Shown here: positions 48,859 through 57,394 of the stretch, piece after piece
How positions within the stretch are numbered: position 1 is the stretch's first letter
How the letters are laid out: the number at the start of each line of letters is the position of its first letter
From: Oscillospiraceae bacterium
Lineage (GTDB): Bacteria; Bacillota; Clostridia; Oscillospirales; Acutalibacteraceae
Assembly (NCBI GenBank): GCA_902792905.1
Contig: CADBBH010000003.1
Location: 1 to 64,000, forward strand
Direction of reading: 5' to 3'
DNA length: 64,000 bases
Translations under genes and position numbers: made by a program
The notes under the pieces: model-generated
The model's database searches: none
What the model was told of the DNA's origin: nothing
What the model saw: the letters and a program-made list of their open reading frames with translations, nothing else

Positions 48859-49782
48859 TCACACGTTTTTCTCATCGACCGTAAATGTGTCAATATATGA
48901 ATTGAGGGTGTTCTGCCATTCTTCGGCGTACATATCCTTTATCAGAACAGAGCGGTAGCCCGCGTAAAGGCCTTCGCCGAGCGCTTCGAGATTTGCCTTC
49001 TGGACCGCGAAAACGCAGTCGCCGTAGGCAATGATTTTGACCGAATTATCCGTCTGGTCATAGATGCTGTCAAAGAAACCGCCCGGGTATCCGTCGGAAT
49101 CGCGTTTGATGACAACCACGTCGCTCGCGGTGTAGCCCTTAGCCGCGCAGGTCGAAATGAAAGATTCGGCCGTTTCATCCGTATCGCGGGCTATATCGTT
49201 CATATTGTTCATGACCTCCTGCTTTTCGGCCTCGGTCATCTCCTGCTTGCCGTCGCTCCCCGTAAAATAAACACAGACGCTTCTGAAAGCCGCGTATTCG
49301 GAATAGAAATACTGCTTGATTTTCTTCTCCTGGGCCTTGTCATTTACTCCCTTGTCATACATAGCCGAGAAGATTACGTCCTCATAGGCCTCGGAGGTGA
49401 AGATTTTATAGAGAGTCTGCTTCGAAACGCCGATTTTGTTATAGTGGTTTTCAAAACGCATCCAATGATTGTTGACCTTGTCGGAGATATTGATTTTATC
49501 GGTAGCCGAAAGTGAGAGCTTATGCACAACAAAGCTCGAATTCAGCGCGATATACCGCCTGCAGAGGGCGATTGACGCCTCTTTTATATCCTTTTCCTTA
49601 GGGGAATCGGAGAGACCGTAGTCGCCGGGTCTGCCGCCGACGAGATCATGATAGTAATTGTATATCTCCATGCCTATATCGGTGCCTGAAATAACGAGCG
49701 CCGTCTTTTCTTTTTTGAGTGAGCATCCGCCGAGCGTGAGCAGGATTGCAACCGCCGCCAGCAGAGCCAGAATTTTCTTCAT
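48859..49782 (-). CDS. Lipoprotein resembling SurA/PrsA-type foldases, first gene of the operon
   Basis: 307 residues from ATG 49782 (AAGGTGA site); a longer upstream reading lacks a site. Lipoprotein signal peptide with Cys at about 20 (LTLGGC). The body is helical (YYHDLVGGRPGDYG, CRRYIALNSSFVVHKLSLS, AEKQEVMNNMNDIA) and then has a short rotamase-like end (GGFFDSIYDQTD, AYGDCVFAVQ), reminiscent of peptidyl-prolyl isomerase lipoproteins, but the parvulin core is incomplete. Either an extracytoplasmic folding factor or an unrelated helical lipoprotein. Its promoter drives the downstream sugar genes unless an unseen internal promoter exists. Confidence 0.7.
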   Translation of the reverse strand: MKKILALLAAVAILLTLGGCSLKKEKTALVISGTDIGMEIYNYYHDLVGGRPGDYGLSDSPKEKDIKEASIALCRRYIALNSSFVVHKLSLSATDKINISDKVNNHWMRFENHYNKIGVSKQTLYKIFTSEAYEDVIFSAMYDKGVNDKAQEKKIKQYFYSEYAAFRSVCVYFTGSDGKQEMTEAEKQEVMNNMNDIARDTDETAESFISTCAAKGYTASDVVVIKRDSDGYPGGFFDSIYDQTDNSVKIIAYGDCVFAVQKANLEALGEGLYAGYRSVLIKDMYAEEWQNTLNSYIDTFTVDEKNV

Positions 49783-49798
49783 AAAAATCACCTTAAAT

Positions 49799-49827
49799 AT
49801 TATATCACAGTATATAAAACGATACAA
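49799..49827 (-). promoter_or_regulatory. Promoter of the lipoprotein-aldolase-kinase operon
   Basis: Minus-strand TTGTAT (49822-49827) and TATAAT (49799-49804), 17 bp apart, with TGA extended -10; the ATG is at 49782, leaving a very short leader. Confidence 0.68.
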
Positions 49828-49850
49828 TTGCAATTTTTTTGAAAAAAGTA

Positions 49851-49880
49851 TTTACTTTTATTATATACTTTATGTATAAT
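49851..49880 (+). promoter_or_regulatory. Promoter of the zapA operon
   Basis: TTTACT (49851-49856) and TATAAT (49875-49880), 18 bp apart, about 47 bases upstream of the zapA ATG. Divergent from the minus-strand promoter 24 bp away. Confidence 0.7.
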
Positions 49881-49926
49881 TATGATGTATCACCAAATTT
49901 TATATAAAACTCAACAGAGGTGCGAA

Positions 49927-50262
49927 ATGGAAAAAATCAAGCTTTATATAGCAGGCGAAACCTACGGTATTTCGACAGACGACGATATTGAATATATCGA
50001 GGGCGTCGCGGCCGAAATAGACGCAAAAATCAAGGAAATAATGGAGAGCAGCGGCAGGATTTCAATCACCCAGGCGGCGACTCTCACGGCGCTTGAATAC
50101 GCCGACCGCTATAAGAAAGCAGAGCAGACCAGCGAAAATCTGAGAAGCCAGATTCACTCCTATCTGGAGGATGCCGCGAGGTCAAGGACAGATGCCGAAA
50201 TAGCGAGACGCGAAAACGAGCGCCTTCAGAACGAGATCAAACTTCTCAAATCAAAGAAATGA
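49927..50262 (+). CDS. zapA: Cell division protein ZapA
   Basis: 111 residues: MEKIKLYIAGETYGISTDDDIEYIEGVAAEID read in parts is the ZapA globular head (I-x-G-x-x-Y-x-I then the E-Y-I-x-x-V-A helix), followed by a coiled coil (about 60-110). ZapA cross-links FtsZ filaments at mid-cell. The ATG at 49927 is preferred for its AGAGGTG site. It overlaps the U32 gene by 4 bases (ATGA), a pairing seen in other Clostridia. Confidence 0.9.
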   Translation: MEKIKLYIAGETYGISTDDDIEYIEGVAAEIDAKIKEIMESSGRISITQAATLTALEYADRYKKAEQTSENLRSQIHSYLEDAARSRTDAEIARRENERLQNEIKLLKSKK

Positions 50263-52313
50263 GTAAATCTCCCGAAATTCTCGCCCCCGCCGGCTCCTTC
50301 GAATCGGTTGCCGCCGCGGTCAGATGCGGAGCGGACGCCGTCTACTTCGGAGGCAAGGCATTCAACGCAAGGCGAAACGCCGCAAACTTCGAGGGCGATG
50401 AAATCAAAAAAGCCGTTGAATACTGTCACGCGCGCGGGGTGAAAGTCTATATCACTCTCAATACCCTCGCCGCCGACAGAGAGCTGGAAGCGGTCTGTGA
50501 TGAGATAAGGGAAATGTGCGAAGCCGGTGCGGACGCTTTCATTATTCAGGATTTGGGCATCGCATCGCTCGTTCATGAAATCTGCCCGGACATCCCGATG
50601 CATGCCTCAACTCAGATGACCGTAAATTCTCCGTACGGCGTTGGAATTCTTAAAGACGCGGGATTTTGCAGAACGGTCCTTCCGCGCGAATACACCGAAG
50701 ACGAAATTAAGAATCTTTCGGATAAGACCGATATTGAGCTCGAATGCTTCGTTCACGGCGCTCTGTGCATGTGCCTTTCGGGGCAGTGCCTTATGAGCAG
50801 CGTAATCGGAGGCAGAAGCGGCAACAGAGGGCTCTGCGCCCAGCCGTGCCGCCTTGAATTCGGAGTGAATTCAAAGGGCGGGAATAATCTCAGCTTAAAG
50901 GATTTGTCACTTATTGACCGGATTACTTCCCTCGCAGAGGACGGAGTCTGCTCACTTAAAATAGAGGGCAGGATGAAGCGCGCCGAATATGTTGCGGCGG
51001 CCGTCACCGCTTGTAAAAACTCACGCGAGGGCAGAGAGGATAAAGAAATTACGCACGCTCTCGGCGCGGTCTTCTCGCGCTCGGGCTTTACGAGCGGATA
51101 TTTTGACAATAAGCGCGGCAGGGATATGTTCGGCATTCGCACTAAGGATGACGTTGTTTCCGCCGGAGAAGTGCTCGGCGCACTCTCTCATCTTTACGAT
51201 AACGAGAACCCGCTGATTCCCGTTGAGATGCATTTCAGATTAAAATCCGGAATGCCCGCGGAGCTTGTCATTAAAAGCGGAACTCACTGTGTCAGTACAG
51301 AATCGGAAACCGTTCCCGATAAGGCCGTTAATAAGGAAATCACAGCGGACGAAACGGCCGCACGCCTGTCAAAATGCGGCGGCACTCAGTTCTTTGCCGA
51401 TAAAATCGAATGCGATATTGAGCCGGGTCTTAATATGCCCGCCTCCGCACTGAATTCCCTCAGACGAGAGGGACTCGCCCTGCTCGAAAAACAAATCGCT
51501 GAGAAAGAAAAGTATAAGCTCAATGAGGCGGATTTACGCTTTGTTACCCATAAAACAGACAGCGGAAGAAAGCTTTTCATCCGCTTCGGCGAATATGATT
51601 CAATTCCCGACAATATCGAGGCGGACAGAATCATAATTCCGCTTTTCACTCCCGATGAAAAGGTAAAAGGGCTCGTTGCTTCCGGCGTCGAAATCGCGGC
51701 GGAAATACCCGTATGCGTTTTCTCTGACGCCGAAAAATTCAAGACCCGCCTGCTTGAACTTAAAGTTCTCGGCGTCTCTCTCGCCGTCGCGGGCAATCTT
51801 GACGGCATCGGCCTCGCAAAGAGCGCGGATATGCCCTTTGCCGCCGGCTTCGGGATGAATATCTATAATACAAAAAGCATTGAATTCCTCGAAAAACTCG
51901 GCGCGGCAGACTGCCTTGTCTCCTCTGAGCTGCCCGTTCCCGCAATATCGCAGCTCGGCGGTAAACTCCCGAGGGGAGCGCTCGTTTACGGCAGACTTCC
52001 GCTTATGGTGACAAGAAACTGCCCCGTAAAGAACAAGCTCTCCTGCGGGCAGTGCGGAAGAAACAGCGAGCTTGTCGACCGGCTCGGAGTCAGGTTTCCT
52101 GTCAGGTGCCGTGACGGCTTTTCGTTCATTTATAATTCCGTGCCGGTATGTATGACCGACCGGCTTGATGAAATAAAAAACACCGATTACGATTTGCTGT
52201 ATTTCACAACCGAAAGCAAAGATGAAGTAATCGGAATATCCGGCGATTACCGCTTGCAGGCGAAACCGGATTACGAATTTACACGGGGTCTTTATTACAG
52301 AAACGTTTTGTGA
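50259..52313 (+). CDS. U32-family protein (peptidase U32 / RlhA-TrhP type) with DUF3656
   Basis: 684 residues. N-terminal U32 barrel (about 5-290): EILAPAGSFESVAAAVRCGADAVYFGG, FIIQDLGIA, MHASTQMTVNSPYG and the cysteine-rich ECFVHGALCMCLSGQC...GNRGLCAQPCR segment, which in relatives binds an iron-sulfur cluster. A long DUF3656-containing C-terminal part has a second Cys group near CPVKNKLSCGQCGRNS. Although named peptidases, characterised relatives of this architecture hydroxylate RNA (E. coli RlhA acts on 23S rRNA C2501; TrhP acts on tRNA). RNA hydroxylation is therefore the best guess. Confidence 0.88.
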   Translation: MSKSPEILAPAGSFESVAAAVRCGADAVYFGGKAFNARRNAANFEGDEIKKAVEYCHARGVKVYITLNTLAADRELEAVCDEIREMCEAGADAFIIQDLGIASLVHEICPDIPMHASTQMTVNSPYGVGILKDAGFCRTVLPREYTEDEIKNLSDKTDIELECFVHGALCMCLSGQCLMSSVIGGRSGNRGLCAQPCRLEFGVNSKGGNNLSLKDLSLIDRITSLAEDGVCSLKIEGRMKRAEYVAAAVTACKNSREGREDKEITHALGAVFSRSGFTSGYFDNKRGRDMFGIRTKDDVVSAGEVLGALSHLYDNENPLIPVEMHFRLKSGMPAELVIKSGTHCVSTESETVPDKAVNKEITADETAARLSKCGGTQFFADKIECDIEPGLNMPASALNSLRREGLALLEKQIAEKEKYKLNEADLRFVTHKTDSGRKLFIRFGEYDSIPDNIEADRIIIPLFTPDEKVKGLVASGVEIAAEIPVCVFSDAEKFKTRLLELKVLGVSLAVAGNLDGIGLAKSADMPFAAGFGMNIYNTKSIEFLEKLGAADCLVSSELPVPAISQLGGKLPRGALVYGRLPLMVTRNCPVKNKLSCGQCGRNSELVDRLGVRFPVRCRDGFSFIYNSVPVCMTDRLDEIKNTDYDLLYFTTESKDEVIGISGDYRLQAKPDYEFTRGLYYRNVL

Positions 52314-52319
52314 GGCAAT

Positions 52320-54692
52320 ATGAAAAAGAAAGCACCTCTCCCGTTTCCTCCGGAAAGAGAAAATAAGAATACGCTGCCTCCTTATGTAAAAAGGGCGCTT
52401 GAAGAAAAAGGTCTTTCTGCCGAAGGGCTTGTCTTCGCGTGCTCCTGCGATATGGACAACGACGCTCTGTATAAGGATTCCTGGCTCTTCTTTGACGACA
52501 ATGGCCTGTATATAATCAGCGGAACTCTTGAGACCGTAAAACCGAGAAGAGGTCACGTTCCGCCCGAACCGAAGGTAACCATAGAAAAAATTCAGTCGAT
52601 ACCTGCCGGGGATATTGATTCGCTCGCCGCGGAGAGATATACCTCGACGGGCCGTCTTGTTATGTCCGAAAAGGGGGAGGATATGCCTCTCACTTACTTC
52701 TCACTCGGAAAAATCGGCGACCTCGATGAATTCGCCCGCGCATTCAATTCATATAAACAAACGGGCGAAACGGGCATATCACCGAAAGCCGGCGACGAAC
52801 CGGGCAAATGCAAAAAATGCGGAGCTCCCTGCCCTCCCGATAAGGATTTCTGCAGGGAACACGATAAGAATAAGGGCACGGCGGTCCGCCTGCTGAAATT
52901 CTTCGGCACCCATACCGTTCAGATTACGATAATCCTGCTGCTTATGGTTATGAACGCGGCGGCGCAGGTTTTCGTGCCGCAGCTCAGCACGAGGTCGTTA
53001 TATGACAACGTGCTTTCGGGCGGTTCGCCTCTTGAGCAGAGCATAAAGGCGCTCGGCGCGCTCGTGCTCTCGGTTGTCGGTCTGCGCGTTCTCAAGACCG
53101 TAATCAATATTATTCAGGATTATATGTCCGCAACGATTATGCCGCGGATTATGTATGATATAAAAGTGAAGATTTTTGAGGCGATGCAGCGCCTTTCGGT
53201 CGGCTTCTATTCCTCGAAGCAGACCGGCTCGCTTATGGACAGAGTCACAAGAGACGCGAATAATATCTACTGGTTCTTCACCGACGGAGTTCCCCGCCTT
53301 ATCATCGACGGTGCTATGCTGATAGGTATACTGATAGTAATGTTCGTGATGAGCTGGAAACTCAGCCTCGTAGCCCTCATCACAACGCCGATGCTTTTCC
53401 TGACTCTGATTCTCGGCGACCGCCTTTTCAGGAGAATGCACCATAAAGTCTGGGTTATGCGCTCGAGGGCGCGCTCACTTGTCAGCGACAACATCAACGG
53501 CCAGAGGGTCATTAAAGCCTTTGCCAAGGAAAATGACGAATACAGTCATTTTGAACAGAGCTCGGATGCCGTACGCGAGGCCGAAGTCCGTCTCGGAGTC
53601 GCCGAGGCAACCCTTTTCCCGATTCTCGATATCTTCGTGCTCCTGCTCACGACCGTCGTGCTCGCGGCGGGCGGTGTTATGGTAGCAAAGGGCGAAGGAA
53701 ATATGACGACCGGCACCCTGCTGAGCTTCATCGTCTATGTCAATATGCTCAAGGAGCCCTTCGGATTCCTCTCCTGGATTTCAAACTGGTGGTCAAGGTG
53801 CTCGGATTCCGCCCAGCGCGTTTTCGAAATTGCCGACGCTATGCCCGATATTACCGAAAAGGAAGACGCCGTCGGGCTTGAGAATATCCGCGGCGATGTC
53901 GAGATAAACGAACTCGAATTTGAATACGAGCCGGCAAGGCCGGTCATCAATAAACTCTCGCTCCGCGCTCCCGCCGGCACAATGCTCGGCATTGTCGGCA
54001 AAACCGGCGCTGGCAAAACCACGATTGCAAATCTTATCGCCCGCCTCTATGACGCGAAAGAGGGCAGCGTTAAAATCGACGGTATCGATGTGCGCGACCT
54101 GAAGCTTGCAGACCTCAGGCGCAATATCGGCCTCGTCTCGCAGGATATATATCTTTTCATCGGCTCAATTGCCGACAATATCAGATACGCGAAACCCGAC
54201 GCCACAATGGATGAGGTCATCGCCGCGGCTAAGGCGGCCTGCGCCCACGATTTCATAATGAAATTGCCCGACGGTTACGAAACAAGAGTCGGCTCGGGCG
54301 GGCAGTCCCTCTCGGGCGGCGAAAAGCAGAGAGTTTCAATAGCCCGCACGATTATACAGAATCCGAAAATACTCATACTTGACGAGGCGACCGCCGCAAT
54401 GGATACCGAAACGGAGCGCAATATTCAGGCGTCGCTCGGTCTGCTGACGCACGGCAGGACCACAATCGCGATAGCCCACCGTCTCTCCACGCTGAGAGAC
54501 AGCGACTATCTCGCGGTCATTGACAACGGCTCAATCGCCGAATACGGCACATATCAGGAGCTGATGAAGCAGAAGGGCGAATTCTACCGCTTATATAAGA
54601 TTCAGGCGGAGGCGCTCAAAACAATCGGCATAGGAGATACCGAGGGAGCAGGCCTTCCCGAGGAGACAGAGGAGGAGAAACAAAATGGCTGA
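52320..54692 (+). CDS. ABC half-transporter A with N-terminal PH-like domain and zinc ribbon
   Basis: 790 residues. About 1-150 is a soluble beta-rich PH-like module (LVFACSCDMDNDALY, LTYFSLGKIGDLDEFARAFN), then a zinc ribbon CKKCG...DKDFCREH (about 160-182), six membrane helices (about 195-480) and a nucleotide-binding domain: Walker A GKTGAGKTT, Q-loop LVSQDIYLF, signature LSGGEKQR, Walker B ILILDEAT with catalytic Glu, H-loop AIAHRLS. The D-loop is AAMD rather than the usual SALD. Its N-terminal module is visibly homologous to that of the partner at 55246. RBS GAGGC-type at the U32 stop. Likely a heterodimeric exporter with the second ABC protein; substrate unknown. Confidence 0.9.
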   Translation: MKKKAPLPFPPERENKNTLPPYVKRALEEKGLSAEGLVFACSCDMDNDALYKDSWLFFDDNGLYIISGTLETVKPRRGHVPPEPKVTIEKIQSIPAGDIDSLAAERYTSTGRLVMSEKGEDMPLTYFSLGKIGDLDEFARAFNSYKQTGETGISPKAGDEPGKCKKCGAPCPPDKDFCREHDKNKGTAVRLLKFFGTHTVQITIILLLMVMNAAAQVFVPQLSTRSLYDNVLSGGSPLEQSIKALGALVLSVVGLRVLKTVINIIQDYMSATIMPRIMYDIKVKIFEAMQRLSVGFYSSKQTGSLMDRVTRDANNIYWFFTDGVPRLIIDGAMLIGILIVMFVMSWKLSLVALITTPMLFLTLILGDRLFRRMHHKVWVMRSRARSLVSDNINGQRVIKAFAKENDEYSHFEQSSDAVREAEVRLGVAEATLFPILDIFVLLLTTVVLAAGGVMVAKGEGNMTTGTLLSFIVYVNMLKEPFGFLSWISNWWSRCSDSAQRVFEIADAMPDITEKEDAVGLENIRGDVEINELEFEYEPARPVINKLSLRAPAGTMLGIVGKTGAGKTTIANLIARLYDAKEGSVKIDGIDVRDLKLADLRRNIGLVSQDIYLFIGSIADNIRYAKPDATMDEVIAAAKAACAHDFIMKLPDGYETRVGSGGQSLSGGEKQRVSIARTIIQNPKILILDEATAAMDTETERNIQASLGLLTHGRTTIAIAHRLSTLRDSDYLAVIDNGSIAEYGTYQELMKQKGEFYRLYKIQAEALKTIGIGDTEGAGLPEETEEEKQNG

Positions 54693-55206
54693 TGTTATGC
54701 AGACTATTTCACCCGATACTCTGAAAACCGAATATCTGACAAAGGAAAACTGTGAATTCTTCGTCTCGGCTCACGGCTTTCTCGGCGCGAAAATCAAAGG
54801 AAAAGAGTATAAAAGGGTAATCCTCGCAAGAGCTCTGCCTCTCTCCGAGCCGGATAAATTCATCTGCATCACCGATGTTGAAAAAACCGAGCTCGGCATA
54901 ATCGAGGATACATCCGTTTTTGCCCCCGAGCAGAAAAAGCTTATCGACGCGGAGCTCTCACAGCGGTATTTCTGCCCGGTCATCACCGAGATAAAATCGA
55001 TAAAAGAGAAGTTCGGCAATTTCTATTTTGACGTGATGATAGGCGATTTCAAAAAGAATTTTACGGTTAAAAACCTCAATAAAAATATCCGCTATCACGG
55101 CGAGGGCTTCGACCTTATCGACGTGGACGGAAACAGATACAGAATCCCCGATTTCAAGGCGATTTCACCGAAGAGCCGCAGAAATCTCGAGCCGTATCTC
55201 TATTGA
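54685..55206 (+). CDS. DUF1854 protein encoded between two ABC half-transporters
   Basis: 173 residues, beta-rich, with DUF1854-like segments KEYKRVILARALPLSEPDKFICI, GIIEDTSVFAPEQKKLI, and ELSQRYFCPVITEIKSIKEKFGNFYFDV, read in parts, plus a final RYRIPDFKAISPKSRRNLEPYLY. DUF1854 genes accompany ABC exporters, including ones linked to cyanophycin metabolism in proteobacteria; no cyanophycin genes are here. The ATG overlaps the end of ABC gene A by 8 bases and GAGGAG precedes it, so the three genes are coupled. Probably a soluble accessory subunit. Confidence 0.85.
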   Translation: MADVMQTISPDTLKTEYLTKENCEFFVSAHGFLGAKIKGKEYKRVILARALPLSEPDKFICITDVEKTELGIIEDTSVFAPEQKKLIDAELSQRYFCPVITEIKSIKEKFGNFYFDVMIGDFKKNFTVKNLNKNIRYHGEGFDLIDVDGNRYRIPDFKAISPKSRRNLEPYLY

Positions 55207-55245
55207 TTTGAATCTGACGCACTTGCATGAAAGGGAGGTGATTCC

Positions 55246-57387
55246 ATGCTCGTAAAAGCCGCTTTTGATATGACTCCTCAGGGCGAATATACCCGGGGCG
55301 AGCTCACATTTGACGGCAGCATAATCGCGGCCTCAATCGGCGGCGAAGAAATCTTCCGCGGCGGCGCGGGGGAGCTCGTCATGCGCACCTATGTCGGCTG
55401 CGGAGAGCTTGAAATCATCCCCGAAAATCCTTCGCCCGACGCTTCCGACAGCGTTCCCGTCTGCCGCTATTCAATGAACTGCATTGAGGAGATAGGCGAA
55501 TTCTGCAAGGTGGTCAACTATTATCTGAAGACCGGCGAGGAAACCGAGATTGATACTTCCTCATTCCGCGTCTGCCCGAAATGCGGCAGACACTATGCGA
55601 AGGGAATGAGCACCTGCCTTTTCTGCGTTGAGAAAACCTACCTTTTCAAGAGGCTGCTCGCTCTCGCGAAGCCGTATATGCCGTCCCTGCTCTTTGCGGG
55701 ATTCTTCATTATGCTCAATTCCGGCTGCTCGGCGCTGATACCCGTGCTCAACAGCCGCCTTATCGATAATTATCTCAATAACTCCGCGCTCGCGAAGGAT
55801 CAGGTTATAAGGGGCGTAATCATCACGGCCGCCCTGATGGGCTTGTCGCAGATCCTCGGCAACATTTTCCATATGATAAGCAACCGCCGGGCAAATAAAA
55901 TCGGCGGCAGCATCTCCCATGATTTAAGGCTGCAGGTCTATGACAAGATGCAGAGACTTTCGGCCTCATCCATGTCGAATAAAACCTCGGGCGATTTGCA
56001 GAAACGAATCATAAACGATACGGAGAAAATCAAGGATTTCATTACCGAGCAGGGAATCTATTTCCTGTCGAGAACCGTTCTTTTTATAGTAATTCTCATT
56101 ATTCTTTTGAGCATCAGCCCGGTCCTTACTCTCATAGTGCTTCTGCCAGTACCTTTCGTGCTCTGGTCAATCACAAAATTCTGGAGCGTAATCCGTGTCC
56201 GCTACGAAAAGCAATGGCGCTGCGATTCAAGGGCAACCTCAATTCTTCACGATATCGTCAGAGGCATCAGGGTTGTTAAAACCTTCGGCAGCGAGGAGAG
56301 GGAAATAGCCAAATTCTCCGCCGCTTCAAAGCGGCTTTCAGATGTTTCGGTCAGCAACGAGCATATGTGGGCGCTGGTTTTCCCCGTGATAGCGTTCTTT
56401 ATGGGAATAGGCGAATTCTTCGTTATGTATTTCGGCGGCAGAATGGTGCTCTCGGGCAGCATTTCGCTCGGCGAGCTGCTCGCCTTCAACCTCTATCTCG
56501 CCTATATCTATGAGCCGCTCAGATGGATGTCGTCAATTCCGAGGCGTCTCGGCGAGGTGGCGACAAGCCTTATCAAGATATTTGAAATTACGGACGAAAA
56601 GCACGATGTCAACGATGCCGAGAATCCGCTTCCCGCGAATCTCGACGGCGACATAGTCTTCGAAAACGTTCAGTTCGGCTATAAGGCCTATGAGCCGGTG
56701 CTGAAGGATATTTCCCTTACTGTAAAACAGGGCGAGATGATAGGCCTGGTCGGCCACTCGGGCGCCGGAAAGAGCACTTTCATCAACCTTGTTCTGCGTC
56801 TCTATGACGCAGACAACGGCAGCATTAAAATAGGCGGAACGGACGTGCGGGATATTTCGCTTGACGATTATCATTCAAAGGTCGGCGTCGTGTTCCAGGA
56901 AACCTATCTTTTCTCGGGCACCGTCTATGACAATATCGCCTACGCGAGACCGACCGCCACGCCTGCCGAGGTTATCGCCGCGGCAAAGGCGGCCAATGCC
57001 CATGATTTCATCATCAATCTCAGCGACGGCTACAATACCGTCATCGGCGAGGACGGCCTCGATTTATCGGGCGGCGAGCGGCAGAGAGTCGCTATAGCCC
57101 GCGCCGTGCTAAGAAATCCCGAAATCCTCATCCTTGACGAGGCGACAAGCGCCCTCGACCCCGAGACAGAGGAGGCGATTCAGGATGCCCTCGCGAAGCT
57201 CGTCAAGGGCAGAACCACCTTCGCCATAGCCCACCGTCTCTCAACATTAAGAAACGCCGACCGCCTCGTAGTAATTGAAAAAGGCAGAATCGCCGAGGTC
57301 GGCACACACCGCGACCTGCTGCTTCAGGGCGGAATCTACGCCTCTCTCGTTATGGCTCAGAGGCAGACCGCGAAGCTCACAAAATAG
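55246..57387 (+). CDS. ABC half-transporter B with N-terminal PH-like domain and zinc ribbon
   Basis: 713 residues. N-terminal module about 1-105 (LVKAAFDMTPQGEYTRGEL, CRYSMNCIEEIGEFCKVVNYYLKTGEE) aligns by eye with that of half-transporter A, and is followed by the zinc ribbon CPKCGRHYAKGMSTCLFC (about 108-125). Six membrane helices (about 140-440), then the ATPase domain: GHSGAGKST, FQETYLFSG, LSGGERQR, ILILDEATSALD, AIAHRLS, all canonical. GGGAGG precedes the ATG. Acts with half-transporter A and the DUF1854 protein; direction is expected to be export from the exporter-type fold. Confidence 0.9.
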   Translation: MLVKAAFDMTPQGEYTRGELTFDGSIIAASIGGEEIFRGGAGELVMRTYVGCGELEIIPENPSPDASDSVPVCRYSMNCIEEIGEFCKVVNYYLKTGEETEIDTSSFRVCPKCGRHYAKGMSTCLFCVEKTYLFKRLLALAKPYMPSLLFAGFFIMLNSGCSALIPVLNSRLIDNYLNNSALAKDQVIRGVIITAALMGLSQILGNIFHMISNRRANKIGGSISHDLRLQVYDKMQRLSASSMSNKTSGDLQKRIINDTEKIKDFITEQGIYFLSRTVLFIVILIILLSISPVLTLIVLLPVPFVLWSITKFWSVIRVRYEKQWRCDSRATSILHDIVRGIRVVKTFGSEEREIAKFSAASKRLSDVSVSNEHMWALVFPVIAFFMGIGEFFVMYFGGRMVLSGSISLGELLAFNLYLAYIYEPLRWMSSIPRRLGEVATSLIKIFEITDEKHDVNDAENPLPANLDGDIVFENVQFGYKAYEPVLKDISLTVKQGEMIGLVGHSGAGKSTFINLVLRLYDADNGSIKIGGTDVRDISLDDYHSKVGVVFQETYLFSGTVYDNIAYARPTATPAEVIAAAKAANAHDFIINLSDGYNTVIGEDGLDLSGGERQRVAIARAVLRNPEILILDEATSALDPETEEAIQDALAKLVKGRTTFAIAHRLSTLRNADRLVVIEKGRIAEVGTHRDLLLQGGIYASLVMAQRQTAKLTK

Positions 57388-57394
57388 GAAAAAT

